Below, piece by piece: positions 1-9,946 of a DNA stretch of 64,000 nt; position 1 is the stretch's first letter; each line of letters begins with the position of its first letter. This stretch comes from Lachnospiraceae bacterium. Lineage in GTDB: Bacteria > Bacillota > Clostridia > Lachnospirales > Lachnospiraceae. The DNA lies in contig JAETQH010000010.1 in assembly GCA_021770785.1 (NCBI GenBank), forward strand, positions 1 through 64,000, written 5' to 3'. The notes below the pieces were generated by a model, which made no database searches, was not told where the DNA came from, and saw only the letters and a program-made list of their open reading frames with translations. The position numbers and the translations under genes are program-made.

Positions 1-12
1 CCTCCTGATAGC

Positions 13-45
13 AGTATCAAAAGTTGAAACTCAACTTTTGATACT
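13..45. terminator. Perfect 15-bp hairpin upstream of the phosphate symporter
   Basis: Positions 13-27 and 31-45 are perfect inverse complements (AGTATCAAAAGTTGA against its complement) with a 3-nt loop. No T-run follows on the plus strand, so it may be the end of a gene lying left of the window or a bidirectional terminator. Role is inferred from shape only. Confidence 0.4.
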
Positions 46-147
46 CATAATAGAAATATAGTCTATTATCCCATGTTTTTTCATGTCAGTCGAGGTACGC
101 GCTATCTACCGTTTACTTTTTTTCTGTGTAAAAAACAGGTAAAATGA

Positions 148-177
148 TTGTAAAAATATAGTAAATAGGCCTATAAT
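148..177 (+). promoter_or_regulatory. Sigma-A-type promoter for the Na/Pi symporter
   Basis: TTGTAA (148-153) and TATAAT (172-177) are separated by 18 bp and lie 45 bp before the chosen start codon. Confidence 0.5.
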
Positions 178-221
178 GATATGCGATAGTGTAAATGGAT
201 TCAAATGAAAAGGATGAAACG

Positions 222-2009
222 ATGGGAATTACAATGATTTTAACGCTGTTTAGTGGTGTGGCGATGTTTCTTTTTGGTATGTCTCTGATGGGGGACGGTC
301 TTAAGAAGGTGGCGGGAAATAAGCTGGAACTGATCTTATACCGGCTGACCAATACGCCGATTAAGGGAGTGCTCTTAGGAGCGGCAGTGACCGCAATCAT
401 ACAGTCTTCTTCGGCGACTACGGTCATGGTAGTCGGTTTTGTTAATTCCGGTATGATGAAAGTGGCGCAGGCGATCGGAATTATCATGGGTGCTAACATC
501 GGCACCAGTATCACGGGATGGATCTTATGTCTTTCTTATATTGATGGGTCAGGCGGAATTGCGCAGCTATTGTCTACGGCGACGATTTCTGCCGTAGTAG
601 CGATTGTCGGTATTATTTTTAAGATGTTTTTGAAAAAGATAGCTTATAAGAATGTGGGTGATATCATGCTTGGCTTTTTCATCCTGATGACGGGAATGCA
701 GACGATGAGTGGGGCAGTAGCTCCGCTGCGGGAAAGTGAGCATTTCACCAACGCACTGACCATGTTTTCCAATCCGGTTATGGGAATTATACTTGGAATT
801 TTGATTACTGCAGTACTGCAGAGCGCTTCGGCGTCTGTCGGAATTTTGCAGGCGTTGTCTATGACAGGAAGTATCAGTTTCGCTACGGCGCTGCCGATTA
901 TCATGGGTATTGGAGTCGGTGCAGCCTGTCCGGTTCTTTTGTCTGCTATCGGCACGAACAAAAATGGAAAGCGCACAGCGTTAATTTATCTGCTCAATGA
1001 TTTGTTTGGTATGGTGTTCTGGTCCATTGCATTCTATACAGTCAATGCCATTGTACATTTTGATTTTTTGGATGTGGTTATGAGTCCGGTGTCCATCGCG
1101 TTGATGAATACGGTGTTCCGCACAGCGACGATTCTTTTGCTGATACCATTTATCAAATATATTGAAAAACTCGTATTTTTTCTTGTAAAGGACACGGCAG
1201 AAGATGAAGAGGATGCGGTAGATTTCGATTTGTTGGAGGAACGTTTCCTGGCATATCCTGCGCTTGCTATCACACAGAGTCATGAGGCAATGAACGGTAT
1301 GACTAAAAAGGCGAGAAAGAACATTATTCGCGCTTTTAGCCTGCTGGAGGATTACTCTGAGGAAAAATACAAGAAAGTACAGGAGAAAGAAAACATAATC
1401 GATAAATATGAGGATAAACTGGGAACCTACCTGATGCAGTTGACAGGAAAAGAGATGAACGAAGCGCAGATTAAGCAGATTTCCAAGTTTTTACATACCA
1501 TCAGTGATTTTGAACGGCTTGGTGATCATGCGGTCAACATTTCTGGGGTGGCAAAAGAACTTCACGAGAAGAAAATCAGGTTTTCCGATGAAGCGCAATA
1601 CGAGCTCAGCGTGTTAAAGGATGCGGTAAAGGAGATTGTTAATATAACGGTGGATTCATTCAGGGATGATAATCTTGAAACCGCAGGCCGTGTGGAACCT
1701 TTGCGGGAATTGATTAGTATTCTCTGTGATGAAATGAAAATGCGCCATATTGCCAGACTTCGGGTCGGCATCTGCGATATGAAACAGGGTTTTGCGTTCA
1801 ATGATCTTTTAAATAATCTGGAGCGCATCGCAGATCATTGCTCAAATGTGGCGGTGGCAATGATTGAGCTTGAGGCGAAGAATTTTGACACCCATAAGTA
1901 TTTAAAGAGTGTGCGTGAACTGAAAAATGAGGATTACACCGCGTATTTTGAGGAATATGAGATAAGGTACGATATTAACGGATATCGGAAGAGCAAGAAG
2001 GGAAAATAA
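222..2009 (+). CDS. Na/phosphate cotransporter family protein with PhoU-like tail
   Basis: Predicted inner-membrane sodium/phosphate symporter of the NptA/YjbB type, 595 aa. The first ~320 residues contain many hydrophobic segments and two family signature repeats, QSSSATTVMVVGF and QSASASVGIL, as expected for the duplicated Na/Pi domain. The C-terminal half (~350-570) is soluble and helical, with two PhoU-type metal motifs, DFERLGDHAVNI and LERIADHCSNVA. I chose the ATG at 222 because AAAAGGA (208-214) sits 7 nt before it; an in-frame ATG at 195 has no such site. It has its own promoter and appears monocistronic. The family may export or import phosphate; direction cannot be told from sequence. 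Confidence 0.9.
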   Translation: MGITMILTLFSGVAMFLFGMSLMGDGLKKVAGNKLELILYRLTNTPIKGVLLGAAVTAIIQSSSATTVMVVGFVNSGMMKVAQAIGIIMGANIGTSITGWILCLSYIDGSGGIAQLLSTATISAVVAIVGIIFKMFLKKIAYKNVGDIMLGFFILMTGMQTMSGAVAPLRESEHFTNALTMFSNPVMGIILGILITAVLQSASASVGILQALSMTGSISFATALPIIMGIGVGAACPVLLSAIGTNKNGKRTALIYLLNDLFGMVFWSIAFYTVNAIVHFDFLDVVMSPVSIALMNTVFRTATILLLIPFIKYIEKLVFFLVKDTAEDEEDAVDFDLLEERFLAYPALAITQSHEAMNGMTKKARKNIIRAFSLLEDYSEEKYKKVQEKENIIDKYEDKLGTYLMQLTGKEMNEAQIKQISKFLHTISDFERLGDHAVNISGVAKELHEKKIRFSDEAQYELSVLKDAVKEIVNITVDSFRDDNLETAGRVEPLRELISILCDEMKMRHIARLRVGICDMKQGFAFNDLLNNLERIADHCSNVAVAMIELEAKNFDTHKYLKSVRELKNEDYTAYFEEYEIRYDINGYRKSKKGK

Positions 2010-2052
2010 CAGAATAGATATACGAAAACCTCACTACATTAACGCACCAAAG

Positions 2053-2080
2053 TTTACAACCTGTTAATTTATGGTATACT
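2053..2080 (+). promoter_or_regulatory. Promoter for the M16C protease/era/recO group
   Basis: TTTACA (2053-2058) and TATACT (2075-2080) with a 16-bp spacer, 31 bp before the start of the protease gene. No other comparable promoter is seen before the lipoprotein gene at 7063, so era, the yqzL-like gene and recO may share it. Confidence 0.5.
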
Positions 2081-2111
2081 ACCCAGAGAAGCACATGAAA
2101 TGGAGGACCCT

Positions 2112-5036
2112 ATGAAACTGACAGATTTACAAGCATACGAAATTTTAGAACAGCGCCCCTTAGCGGACTTGCACTCCGAGGGCTGCATATTACGCCACAA
2201 AAGAAGCGGCGCAAGAATTGCCGTTATATCCAACGATGACGATAACAAAGTATTTTATGTGGGTTTCCGTACCCCGCCGGAGGATTCCACCGGAGTGCCC
2301 CACATCATTGAGCATACCGTACTCTGCGGTTCCGAAAAATATCCGGTCAAAGACCCCTTTGTGGAATTAGTGAAGGGTTCTTTGAATACGTTCCTCAATG
2401 CCATGACTTACCCGGAAAAAACCATTTACCCGGTGGCAAGCTGCAACGAGAAAGATTTTCAAAACCTGATGAGCGTCTATATGGACGCCGTATTCCACCC
2501 GAACATTTACAAATATGAGGAAATTTTCAAGCAGGAGGGCTGGCATTACGAATTGGAGGATGAAGATGCGCCCATCACCATCAACGGCGTGGTTTACAAT
2601 GAGATGAAAGGTGCATTTTCCTCGGCGGATGACGTGTTACAGCGGCAGATATTAAATTCCCTGTTTCCGGATACTGCCTATCGAAACGAATCCGGCGGCG
2701 ACCCGGAACATATTCCGGATTTGACCTACGAAGACTATCTGAACTTCCACCGCAGATATTACCATCCCTGCAACTCCTATATTTACCTTTACGGCGATAT
2801 GGACGTGGAGGAAAAACTACGCTGGATGGACGAGGAATATCTGAGCCATTATGAGAAAATTGAGATTGATTCTGCCATCCGTGTGCAGAAGCCTTTTGAA
2901 AAACCGGTGGAAATCCTTAAAAAATACCCGATTTCTTCTACCGAAAGTGAGGAGGACAATACCTACCTTTCCTATAACATGGTGGCTGGCACGGTGCTGG
3001 ATAAAAAACTGTATCTGGCGTTTGACGTGCTGGATTATGCCTTGGTGAGCGCGCCGGGAGCGCCCTTAAAGAAAGCATTGTTAGACGCAGGGATTGGAAA
3101 GGATATCAGCGGCGGTTATGACAGCAGCACCATGCAGCCAGTCTTTTCTATCATTGCAAAAAATGCCAATCTTTCCCAGAAGGAGCGGTTTTTGTCCGTG
3201 ATACGGGAAGTGTTAGAAAAACAGGTGAAGGAGGGCATGGACAAAAAAGCGCTGTTAGCTGGAATCAGCGGTTCTGAATTCCGCTACCGGGAGGCAGATT
3301 TCGGGCACTATCCGAAGGGACTGCTCTACGGCATCCAGTGCCTTGACAGCTGGCTTTATGACGATATGCAGCCCTTTATGCACTTAGAGGCAGTGGAGAC
3401 TTACCGTTTCTTAAAGGAGCAGGTCAATACCGATTATTTTGAACAGCTTATTTCAAAATATCTGCTGGAAAACACCCATGCTTCCGTGGTTATCGTGGAG
3501 CCGGAAAAGGGGCTGAATGCAAAGCGGGAGGAGGAGCTGGCAAGGAAGCTGGCAGATTATAAGGCAAACCTGACGAAGGAGGAAATTCAGCAGTTAATTG
3601 CAGATACGAAGCATTTGAAGGAATATCAGGAAGAGCCTTCTCCGAAGGAAGATTTAGAAAAAATCCCTATGTTAGAGCGCAGCGACATCAGGCGGGAGGC
3701 AGCGCCCTTATATAACGAGGAAAAAAACAGCGGTGGCATAAAAATTGTCCATCACAGCATGTTTTCTAATGGTATTGCCTATCTGCAGTTTTTCTTTGAT
3801 ATCCGCGATTTTGCTTTGGAGGAGCTGCCCTATGTAGGTCTGTTAAAATCCGTGCTGGGCTTTGTGGATACGGAGCATTACGGTTATGCAGAGCTGGCAA
3901 ATGAGATTAATATCCATACCGGAGGCATTATAAGCAGCTTCGGCGTTTATCCCAATGTGAAAGGGGAGGAGCACCTACAGGCTGCCTTTGAGGTGAGAGT
4001 GAAAGCCCTGACGGAAGAGTTGCCGGAGGCGGCAAAGCTGTTAGGGGAAATGATAAAGAACTCAAAGATTTCCGATGAGAAGCGGCTGCAGGAAATTTTG
4101 GGACAGCTGAAATCCAGAATGCAGATGGCAATGAGCAGCTCCGGGCATTCCGTGGCAGCGATGCGTTCCATGTCCTATTTTTCCAGGGCAGCATATTATC
4201 AGGATGCTACTGCCGGAATTGCGTTCTATGAGGTGCTGGCGGATTTGGAAGAGCATTTTGAGGAAAGGAAAGGTGCTCTCATTGCAAAATTAGAGGGACT
4301 GGTGGAGCGGATTTTCACACAGGAGCGTATGATAGTAAGCCTTGTCTGTGAGGAAAAGGACTATAGGGCGGCGGAGCAGGAAATCCTGCATGTAAAGGAA
4401 GCTCTCTACCTGTCAAAGGAGACGGGGGAGCGTCAGCTGCCTGCATTTTCCTGTGAGAAGAAAAATGAGGGCTTTATGGATGCTTCCCAGGTGCAGTATG
4501 TGGCAAGGAGCGGGAATTTCCTCCGCCGCGGCTACGCCTATACCGGGGCACTGCGCATTTTAAAGGTGATTATGGGATATGATTACCTGTGGATTCATAT
4601 CCGTGTCAAGGGCGGGGCTTATGGCTGTATGAATTCCTATATGAGGAATGGAGATACCTTCTTTGTGTCCTACCGTGACCCGAATTTAGAGAAAACCAAC
4701 GAGGTTTATGAGCATATTCCGGAGTATCTGGAGAATTTTACAGCGGACGAGCGGGATATGACCAAATATATCATCGGAACCGTCAGCGATTTGGACACGC
4801 CTTTAAACCCGAGCGCAAAGGGGGCACGTTCCATGACGGCGCTGCTGCAGGGAATCACCATGGAGGATATCCAGCGGGAGCGTGATGAAATTTTAAATGC
4901 CACACAGGAGGATATCCGTGGGCTTCGCGATATGATTACTTCTGTTTTAGAGGAAGAAAATCTCTGTGTCATCGGAAATGAGGAAACCTTACGGAGCGGG
5001 AAAGAAATGTTTGCACAGCTGAAAAATTTGTATTAG
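2112..5036 (+). CDS. M16C family zinc metalloprotease (presequence protease-like)
   Basis: Cytoplasmic peptidasome of the PreP/insulinase M16C family, expected to degrade peptides inside a closed two-lobe chamber. At 974 aa it matches the full-length family. The inverted zinc motif HIIEH is at residues 64-68, and the third ligand is likely E164 in NEMKG. The C-terminal half carries the inactive lobe and a typical Arg/Tyr region (RVKGGAYGCMNSY). ATG 2112 is preferred because GGAGG (2102-2106) lies 5 nt upstream; the ATG at 2100 overlaps that site. It lies 13 bp before era and is probably co-transcribed with it. Family assignment is firm; substrate is unknown. Confidence 0.93.
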   Translation: MKLTDLQAYEILEQRPLADLHSEGCILRHKRSGARIAVISNDDDNKVFYVGFRTPPEDSTGVPHIIEHTVLCGSEKYPVKDPFVELVKGSLNTFLNAMTYPEKTIYPVASCNEKDFQNLMSVYMDAVFHPNIYKYEEIFKQEGWHYELEDEDAPITINGVVYNEMKGAFSSADDVLQRQILNSLFPDTAYRNESGGDPEHIPDLTYEDYLNFHRRYYHPCNSYIYLYGDMDVEEKLRWMDEEYLSHYEKIEIDSAIRVQKPFEKPVEILKKYPISSTESEEDNTYLSYNMVAGTVLDKKLYLAFDVLDYALVSAPGAPLKKALLDAGIGKDISGGYDSSTMQPVFSIIAKNANLSQKERFLSVIREVLEKQVKEGMDKKALLAGISGSEFRYREADFGHYPKGLLYGIQCLDSWLYDDMQPFMHLEAVETYRFLKEQVNTDYFEQLISKYLLENTHASVVIVEPEKGLNAKREEELARKLADYKANLTKEEIQQLIADTKHLKEYQEEPSPKEDLEKIPMLERSDIRREAAPLYNEEKNSGGIKIVHHSMFSNGIAYLQFFFDIRDFALEELPYVGLLKSVLGFVDTEHYGYAELANEINIHTGGIISSFGVYPNVKGEEHLQAAFEVRVKALTEELPEAAKLLGEMIKNSKISDEKRLQEILGQLKSRMQMAMSSSGHSVAAMRSMSYFSRAAYYQDATAGIAFYEVLADLEEHFEERKGALIAKLEGLVERIFTQERMIVSLVCEEKDYRAAEQEILHVKEALYLSKETGERQLPAFSCEKKNEGFMDASQVQYVARSGNFLRRGYAYTGALRILKVIMGYDYLWIHIRVKGGAYGCMNSYMRNGDTFFVSYRDPNLEKTNEVYEHIPEYLENFTADERDMTKYIIGTVSDLDTPLNPSAKGARSMTALLQGITMEDIQRERDEILNATQEDIRGLRDMITSVLEEENLCVIGNEETLRSGKEMFAQLKNLY

Positions 5037-5049
5037 AAACGGAGGATAC

Positions 5050-5958
5050 ATGAGCGAAAGTTTTAAATCGGGATTTGTCACTATTATCGGGCGGCCTAAC
5101 GTGGGAAAATCCACGCTGATGAATCATTTGATCGGGCAGAAAATCGCCATTACCTCAAATAAACCGCAGACCACAAGAAACAGGATACAGACGGTTTATA
5201 CGGATATGGAGCGGGGGCAGATTGTCTTTTTAGACACCCCCGGCATCCACCAGGCAAAAAACAAATTAGGGGAATACATGGTCAATGTGGCGGAGCACAC
5301 CTTAGAGGAGGTGGACGTGATTCTCTGGCTGGTGGAGCCTTCTAACTTTATTGGGGCGGGAGAGCAGCATATTATCAAGCAGTTAAAGAAGGTTAAAACT
5401 CCGGTAATTCTGGTGATTAATAAGGTGGATACGGTGAATCGTGATAAAATTTTGGAATTTATTGATACCTACCGGAAGGTCTATGATTTTGCGGAGATTG
5501 TGCCTGCCTCTGCATTGCGGGGACAGAACCTGGATACTGTGCTGGATATGATTTTTAAATATCTGCCCTATGGCCCTCAGTTTTATGATGAAGATACCGT
5601 TACCGACCAGCCGGAGCGTGCCATTGTGGCGGAGATTATCCGGGAGAAAGCGCTTCATGCACTAGATGATGAGATACCTCATGGGATTGCCGTTTCCATT
5701 GACAGGATGAAGGAACGCAGGGGTCAGGATTTGATTGACATTGACGCCACCATCGTCTGTGAGCGGGATTCCCACAAGGGGATTGTTATCGGAAAAGGCG
5801 GAGCGATGTTAAAGAAAATCGGCTCTAATGCCCGCTATGAAATTGAGCGTTTGCTGGACAGGAAGGTGAACTTAAAGCTCTGGGTGAAGGTGAAGAAAGA
5901 CTGGCGGGACAGTGACTCCATGATTAAGAATTTCGGATATAATAAAGATGAAATCTAA
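5050..5958 (+). CDS. era: GTPase Era
   Basis: Essential GTPase that binds the 3' end of 16S rRNA during 30S ribosome maturation, 302 aa, normal length. Visible motifs are G1 GRPNVGKST (~13-21), G3 DTPGIH, G4 NKVD and the C-terminal KH RNA-binding domain with VIGKGGAMLKKIG. A GGAGG site (5041-5045) precedes the start. It sits between the M16C protease and the yqzL-like/recO pair, and the era-yqzL-recO order matches that seen in other Firmicutes. Confidence 0.97.
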   Translation: MSESFKSGFVTIIGRPNVGKSTLMNHLIGQKIAITSNKPQTTRNRIQTVYTDMERGQIVFLDTPGIHQAKNKLGEYMVNVAEHTLEEVDVILWLVEPSNFIGAGEQHIIKQLKKVKTPVILVINKVDTVNRDKILEFIDTYRKVYDFAEIVPASALRGQNLDTVLDMIFKYLPYGPQFYDEDTVTDQPERAIVAEIIREKALHALDDEIPHGIAVSIDRMKERRGQDLIDIDATIVCERDSHKGIVIGKGGAMLKKIGSNARYEIERLLDRKVNLKLWVKVKKDWRDSDSMIKNFGYNKDEI

Positions 5959-6041
5959 ATCTTCCAATTTTTAGCGGGTATAGAAAAGGCTGCATCGGAA
6001 ATCCTAACTTTATCAAAGGTGTGATACAGGAGGACATGACG

Positions 6042-6230
6042 ATGGAGGAAGCCTGGATGAAATTTGCCACAACAGGAAGTGTAACGGATTACCTTAAATT
6101 TAAGGGTATAGAAGCAGAAAACATGCCCGGAGGGGAAGAGGCGGGCATGGCATTGGGAAAAGAGCAGTATGGGACAGAATATTGTAGTGACCGGAATGGT
6201 CCTAAATGTAATGCCGATTGGCGACTATGA
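6042..6230 (+). CDS. YqzL-like small protein between era and recO
   Basis: A 62-aa protein whose N-terminus (EEAWMKFATTGSVTDYL) resembles Bacillus YqzL, a short protein encoded at the same place. AGGAGG (6028-6033) is 8 nt before ATG 6042; a GTG at 6021 and an ATG at 6036 sit on or too close to that site. The 3' end overlaps recO by 62 nt in another frame, so the tail after about residue 43 is shaped by double coding. Function is unknown; the neighbourhood suggests a link to ribosome or recombination housekeeping. Confidence 0.7.
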   Translation: MEEAWMKFATTGSVTDYLKFKGIEAENMPGGEEAGMALGKEQYGTEYCSDRNGPKCNADWRL

Positions 6231-6978
6231 CAAAAGAATAACGCTGCTCACCAAAGAAAGAGGGAAGATTACAGCCTTTGCCCGAGGGGCGAGACGTCCA
6301 AACAGCCAGCTTTTGGCTGCCGCTAATCCTTTTTCCTTTGGTGAGTTTGAACTTTTCGAGGGAAGAAGCTCTTACAGTCTGGCAAAGGCGTCCATTCAGA
6401 ATTACTTTCGGGAACTTACGGCAGATTTTCAGGCTACATATTATGGATTTTATTTTTTAGAATTTGCGGAGTATTACTGTCAGGAAAATAATGACGAACG
6501 GGAAATGCTCAAGCTTTTGTATCAGTCTTTGCGGGCGTTGGGGAGCAGTGCCTATGATAACCGTCTGGTGCGGTGCATTTTTGAACTGAAAGCCATGGCG
6601 GTAAACGGAGAGGGACCAAATATGTTTTCCTGCTTGGCATGTGGGGAAAAGCAGAACCTTCACTATTTCTTTACGGAAAAGGGAGGGTGTTTTTGTGATT
6701 CCTGCGGAAAAGCCGCCGGCAGTGCTAAGGAGACGGAGATCCGCCGGGGAGACAGCTTTTTGTTAGAAGATTCCACCCTGTATGCCATGCAGTATATTAT
6801 TTCTTCTACGGTGGAAAAGCTATACACCTTTTCTGTCAGCGAACCGGTATTAAAACAGCTTCTTGCCGTGATGAAAAGCTATCGGAAACGCTATCTTGAC
6901 CATTCCTTTAAATCGTTGAAAATTTTAGAGGAAATGTCCTTTGAGACCCCGGAAGGTTTGCCCGGTAAAATGTCCTGA
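6169..6978 (+). CDS. recO: DNA repair protein RecO
   Basis: RecF-pathway recombination mediator that loads RecA and anneals single strands, 269 aa. The N-terminal OB-fold is visible (GMVLNVMPIGDYDKRITLLTKERGK would be its start), followed by a helical region and a four-cysteine zinc site (CLAC about residue 150, CDSC about 25 residues later). It overlaps the yqzL-like gene by 62 nt, suggesting translational coupling. Confidence 0.95.
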   Translation: MGQNIVVTGMVLNVMPIGDYDKRITLLTKERGKITAFARGARRPNSQLLAAANPFSFGEFELFEGRSSYSLAKASIQNYFRELTADFQATYYGFYFLEFAEYYCQENNDEREMLKLLYQSLRALGSSAYDNRLVRCIFELKAMAVNGEGPNMFSCLACGEKQNLHYFFTEKGGCFCDSCGKAAGSAKETEIRRGDSFLLEDSTLYAMQYIISSTVEKLYTFSVSEPVLKQLLAVMKSYRKRYLDHSFKSLKILEEMSFETPEGLPGKMS

Positions 6979-6992
6979 GTAAATTTTAGCAG

Positions 6993-7021
6993 TTGAAATC
7001 ATATTCCGAAAATAGTATAAT
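6993..7021 (+). promoter_or_regulatory. Promoter for the lipoprotein gene
   Basis: TTGAAA (6993-6998), a 17-bp spacer, and TATAAT (7016-7021), 41 bp before the ATG at 7063. A good sigma-A match. Confidence 0.65.
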
Positions 7022-7062
7022 ATCAAAGATTAGCCGAATAAGTAAGGAGTGGAAAATTTACA

Positions 7063-7755
7063 ATGAAAAAAATTACTTGTATGTGTCTTTGTATTTTATT
7101 AGGCGCAGGTATGCTTGCAGGCTGTGGGACTTCCGTTTCCTCGGAGCAGAATTTAGTCTATGTGGATAAAAAGGGTGGCGTGGTTTCCGTGGATGTGGAG
7201 GCGTTAGACGCAGGTTATTATAGTGAGGAAGAGTTAGAAGCCTTCATCAAAGAGGAAGTGGACAGCTATACCGAAGAACACGGTAAGGGCAGTGTCTCCC
7301 TGGAGGAATTAAAGGTGGAGGACGGCAGGGCAAAGCTTACCATGAAATATAAGACAACAGAGGACTACACAGAGTTTAACGGCATTGAGCTTTATCAGGG
7401 GAAAATCGTAAAGGCACTGGCTGCCGGATATGATTTTAAATCCGATTTTTCGAAGGTAGAAGATGGAAAAGTGACGGGCAGTGCCACCACGAAGGAAATC
7501 TATGCCACAGAGGATTTGAAAGTAGTAATTATCAAGGCAAATACCGATGTGCAGGTGCCGGGGGCTATTTGTTATATTTCCAATGAAAATGTGAAGCTGA
7601 CGGGAAATGACACCGTTTCTATCCGGACGGCATACGGCAGTGCAGCGGAGCGTGAGACGGTAAATGAGAGCACGGAGATGTCTGAGACACCAGAAACTGC
7701 GGAGAATGGCGGTTCTTTCGAGACCGACGTTTATACTTATATCATTTATAAGTAA
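7063..7755 (+). CDS. Lipoprotein of unknown function
   Basis: A 230-aa exported lipoprotein. The signal peptide has a basic start (MKK), a hydrophobic core and a lipobox LAGC with the lipidated cysteine at residue 21. The mature part is acidic and mixed alpha/beta with no motif I recognise; the stretch SGSATTKEIYATEDLKVVI does not point to a known enzyme. AAGGAG precedes the ATG. It stands alone between recO and glyQS, with its own promoter. Surface anchored by lipid is the only claim the sequence supports. Confidence 0.8.
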   Translation: MKKITCMCLCILLGAGMLAGCGTSVSSEQNLVYVDKKGGVVSVDVEALDAGYYSEEELEAFIKEEVDSYTEEHGKGSVSLEELKVEDGRAKLTMKYKTTEDYTEFNGIELYQGKIVKALAAGYDFKSDFSKVEDGKVTGSATTKEIYATEDLKVVIIKANTDVQVPGAICYISNENVKLTGNDTVSIRTAYGSAAERETVNESTEMSETPETAENGGSFETDVYTYIIYK

Positions 7756-7849
7756 AACATACATTTGAAAAACATGCACTTGAAAAAGCAGAAAACTCTG
7801 CGGGGCGGACTTCCGCAGGTGAGAAATAAGGAAGGCGAGGAATTTTTTT

Positions 7850-9247
7850 ATGGAAAAATCAATGGACAAAATTGTAGCACTGGCAAAATCAAGAGGATTC
7901 GTATATCCGGGTTCTGAGATTTACGGAGGACTTGCAAATACATGGGATTATGGAAACCTTGGCGTGGAATTGAAAAATAACGTAAAACGTGCCTGGTGGC
8001 AGAAATTCATTCAGGAAAATCCTTATAACGTAGGTGTGGACTGTGCGATTTTAATGAATCCCCAGACCTGGGTGGCATCCGGACATTTAGGCGGATTTTC
8101 CGACCCGCTGATGGACTGTAAGGAGTGTCATGAGCGTTTCCGTGCGGATAAATTAATCGAAGATTTTGCAGAGGAAAATGACATTACCTTAGACGGCTCG
8201 GTGGATGGCTGGTCTCAGGAGGAGATGAAAAACTTCATTGAAGAGCATAAGATTGCCTGTCCCACCTGCGGCAAACATAATTTTACGGATATCCGCCAGT
8301 TTAACCTGATGTTTAAGACCTTCCAGGGGGTTACGGAAGATGCAAAAAACACGGTATATTTAAGACCGGAGACGGCACAGGGTATCTTTGTTAATTTTAA
8401 AAACGTACAGAGAACCTCCCGCAAAAAGATTCCTTTTGGTATCGGACAGATTGGCAAATCCTTCCGTAACGAGATTACGCCGGGTAATTTTACCTTCCGT
8501 ACCAGAGAGTTTGAACAGATGGAGTTAGAGTTCTTCTGTGAGCCGGGTACTGATTTAGAGTGGTTCCGGTACTGGAGAGGCTTCTGCCGTGACTGGCTGC
8601 TGACCTTAGGTATCAAAGAGGATGAAATGCGTCTTCGCGACCATTCCCCGGAGGAACTTTGCTTCTACAGTAAGGGAACAACGGATATTGAGTTCTTATT
8701 CCCCTTTGGCTGGGGCGAGCTTTGGGGGATTGCAGACAGAACCGACTATGATTTGAACCAGCACCAGAACACTTCAGGACAGGATTTGACCTACTTTGAC
8801 GATGAGAAAAACGAGAGATATGTGCCGTACGTAATTGAGCCGTCCTTAGGTGCGGACCGTGTGGTTTTAGCATTCTTATGTGCAGCCTATGATGAGGAAA
8901 ACATCGGAACAGAGGAAAAACCGGATATGAGAACCGTGCTTCATTTCCACCCGGCACTGGCTCCGGTGAAAATCGGTGTGCTTCCCCTCTCTAAGAAGTT
9001 AAACGAGGGTGCAGAGAAGGTTTTTGCACAGCTTTCTAAGAAATATAACTGCGAGTTTGACGACAGGGGAAATATCGGAAAACGTTACAGAAGACAGGAT
9101 GAGATTGGTACTCCGTTCTGCGTAACCTATGATTTTGAGTCTGAGACGGACGGCGCTGTTACGGTTCGTGACCGTGACACCATGGAGCAGGAGAGAATCA
9201 AGATTGAGGAACTGGACGCTTACTTTGCGAAAAAGTTTGAGTGGTAA
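7850..9247 (+). CDS. glyQS: Glycyl-tRNA synthetase, dimeric class II type
   Basis: Charges tRNA-Gly. The 465-aa single-chain alpha2 enzyme is the type found in many Clostridia, archaea and eukaryotes rather than the two-subunit glyQ/glyS enzyme. Class II motifs are visible: [25 protein letters not shown] (motif 2 region, given in part) and the C-terminal anticodon-binding domain starting near residue 365 ([13 protein letters not shown]). Two CxxC pairs (CKECHERF and CPTCGKHN) fit the zinc-ribbon insertion of this type. GAGG precedes ATG 7850; an ATG 12 nt later is an alternative. No T-box leader was found in the 94-bp gap upstream. Confidence 0.95.
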   Translation: MEKSMDKIVALAKSRGFVYPGSEIYGGLANTWDYGNLGVELKNNVKRAWWQKFIQENPYNVGVDCAILMNPQTWVASGHLGGFSDPLMDCKECHERFRADKLIEDFAEENDITLDGSVDGWSQEEMKNFIEEHKIACPTCGKHNFTDIRQFNLMFKTFQGVTEDAKNTVYLRPETAQGIFVNFKNVQRTSRKKIPFGIGQIGKSFRNEITPGNFTFRTREFEQMELEFFCEPGTDLEWFRYWRGFCRDWLLTLGIKEDEMRLRDHSPEELCFYSKGTTDIEFLFPFGWGELWGIADRTDYDLNQHQNTSGQDLTYFDDEKNERYVPYVIEPSLGADRVVLAFLCAAYDEENIGTEEKPDMRTVLHFHPALAPVKIGVLPLSKKLNEGAEKVFAQLSKKYNCEFDDRGNIGKRYRRQDEIGTPFCVTYDFESETDGAVTVRDRDTMEQERIKIEELDAYFAKKFEW

Positions 9248-9290
9248 AATAATGTAAAAAAGAGCGGTGTCAACCGCAGTTAAAATTTTT

Positions 9291-9320
9291 ATGAGCCGGT
9301 GATTTAAAAATCGCCGGCTC
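9291..9320 (+). terminator. Hairpin after glyQS
   Basis: A stem of about 10 bp, GAGCCGGTGA against TCGCCGGCTC with one G-U pair, closes an 8-nt loop. There is no clear T-run, so termination efficiency is uncertain. Confidence 0.45.
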
Positions 9321-9360
9321 ATATCAAAATAGATAAAGTGGAAGGAGGTATCAGCCGGGC

Positions 9361-9838
9361 ATGAAAAATATGGAAGAGTGAAAGCCTGTAAAAGGAGATG
9401 CTTACGACTATTATATTTCGGCAGAGGAAGATCGGGATTTGTTTGAAAAAATATTTCTTGTAGACGAAATTATAGATGAAATCAAAAAGCCGGTCATAGT
9501 ATTTGTTGACGGAATTGATGCCAGACCGAGAGAAATTGACAATGAGCAGTATTTTGAATGCCTGACCGGACTGGTAAATGCTGTTGCAAGCAGCAGGATA
9601 CTGTATACCAGTTAGGCGAATGCTGGGAGCATTATTTTCTCTATCGGGTAGAGAAACGCCGCCCGAAAATGTTCTGGTCTTATAAAGAGCGGAATTATGC
9701 GAATATTCAGCCGGAAGTAAGGCGTGGTGGGGAGTATTCTTTCCATATGGCTTATGCGAAGGCGTTTCGGACTATATAGAAGCCTTCAATTCCTATAAGC
9801 CGGAAATATGCTTTAGGGGCATTTTAGTTTCAAATTGA
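9361..9838 (+). pseudogene. Multiply frameshifted remnant of an unknown gene
   Basis: An AAGGAGG-type site precedes ATG 9361, but that frame stops at 9379-9381 (TGA). It then stays open to 9613-9615 and reads as a normal protein (KKPVIVFVDGIDARPREIDN). Protein-like sequence continues in a second frame to 9779 (ECWEHYFLYRVEKRRPKMFW) and in a third to 9838 (AFNSYKPEICFRGILVSN). At least three lesions are needed to explain this. I do not recognise the family; the acidic, aromatic-rich composition is like immunity or accessory proteins, which is only a guess. Confidence 0.5.
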
Positions 9839-9894
9839 AGATGTTTGTAAAAATCAGCGGGCAAGAGAGACGGTACGGCGGATAATACTTAAAA

Positions 9895-9946
9895 AAGAAG
9901 CTCTGGAAGAGTATGTGATATATTCTTCCAGAGCTTCTTTTTATTT
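9895..9946. terminator. Bidirectional terminator between the remnant and the XRE gene
   Basis: A perfect 16-bp stem (9895-9910 with 9924-9939) with a 13-nt loop is followed by a T-rich run on the plus strand and preceded by an A-run, so it can serve both converging transcripts. Confidence 0.85.

Noticed and set aside
7756-7849. T-box leader before glyQS
   Set aside because: The gap is only 94 bp and lacks the T-box core and a terminator/antiterminator pair.
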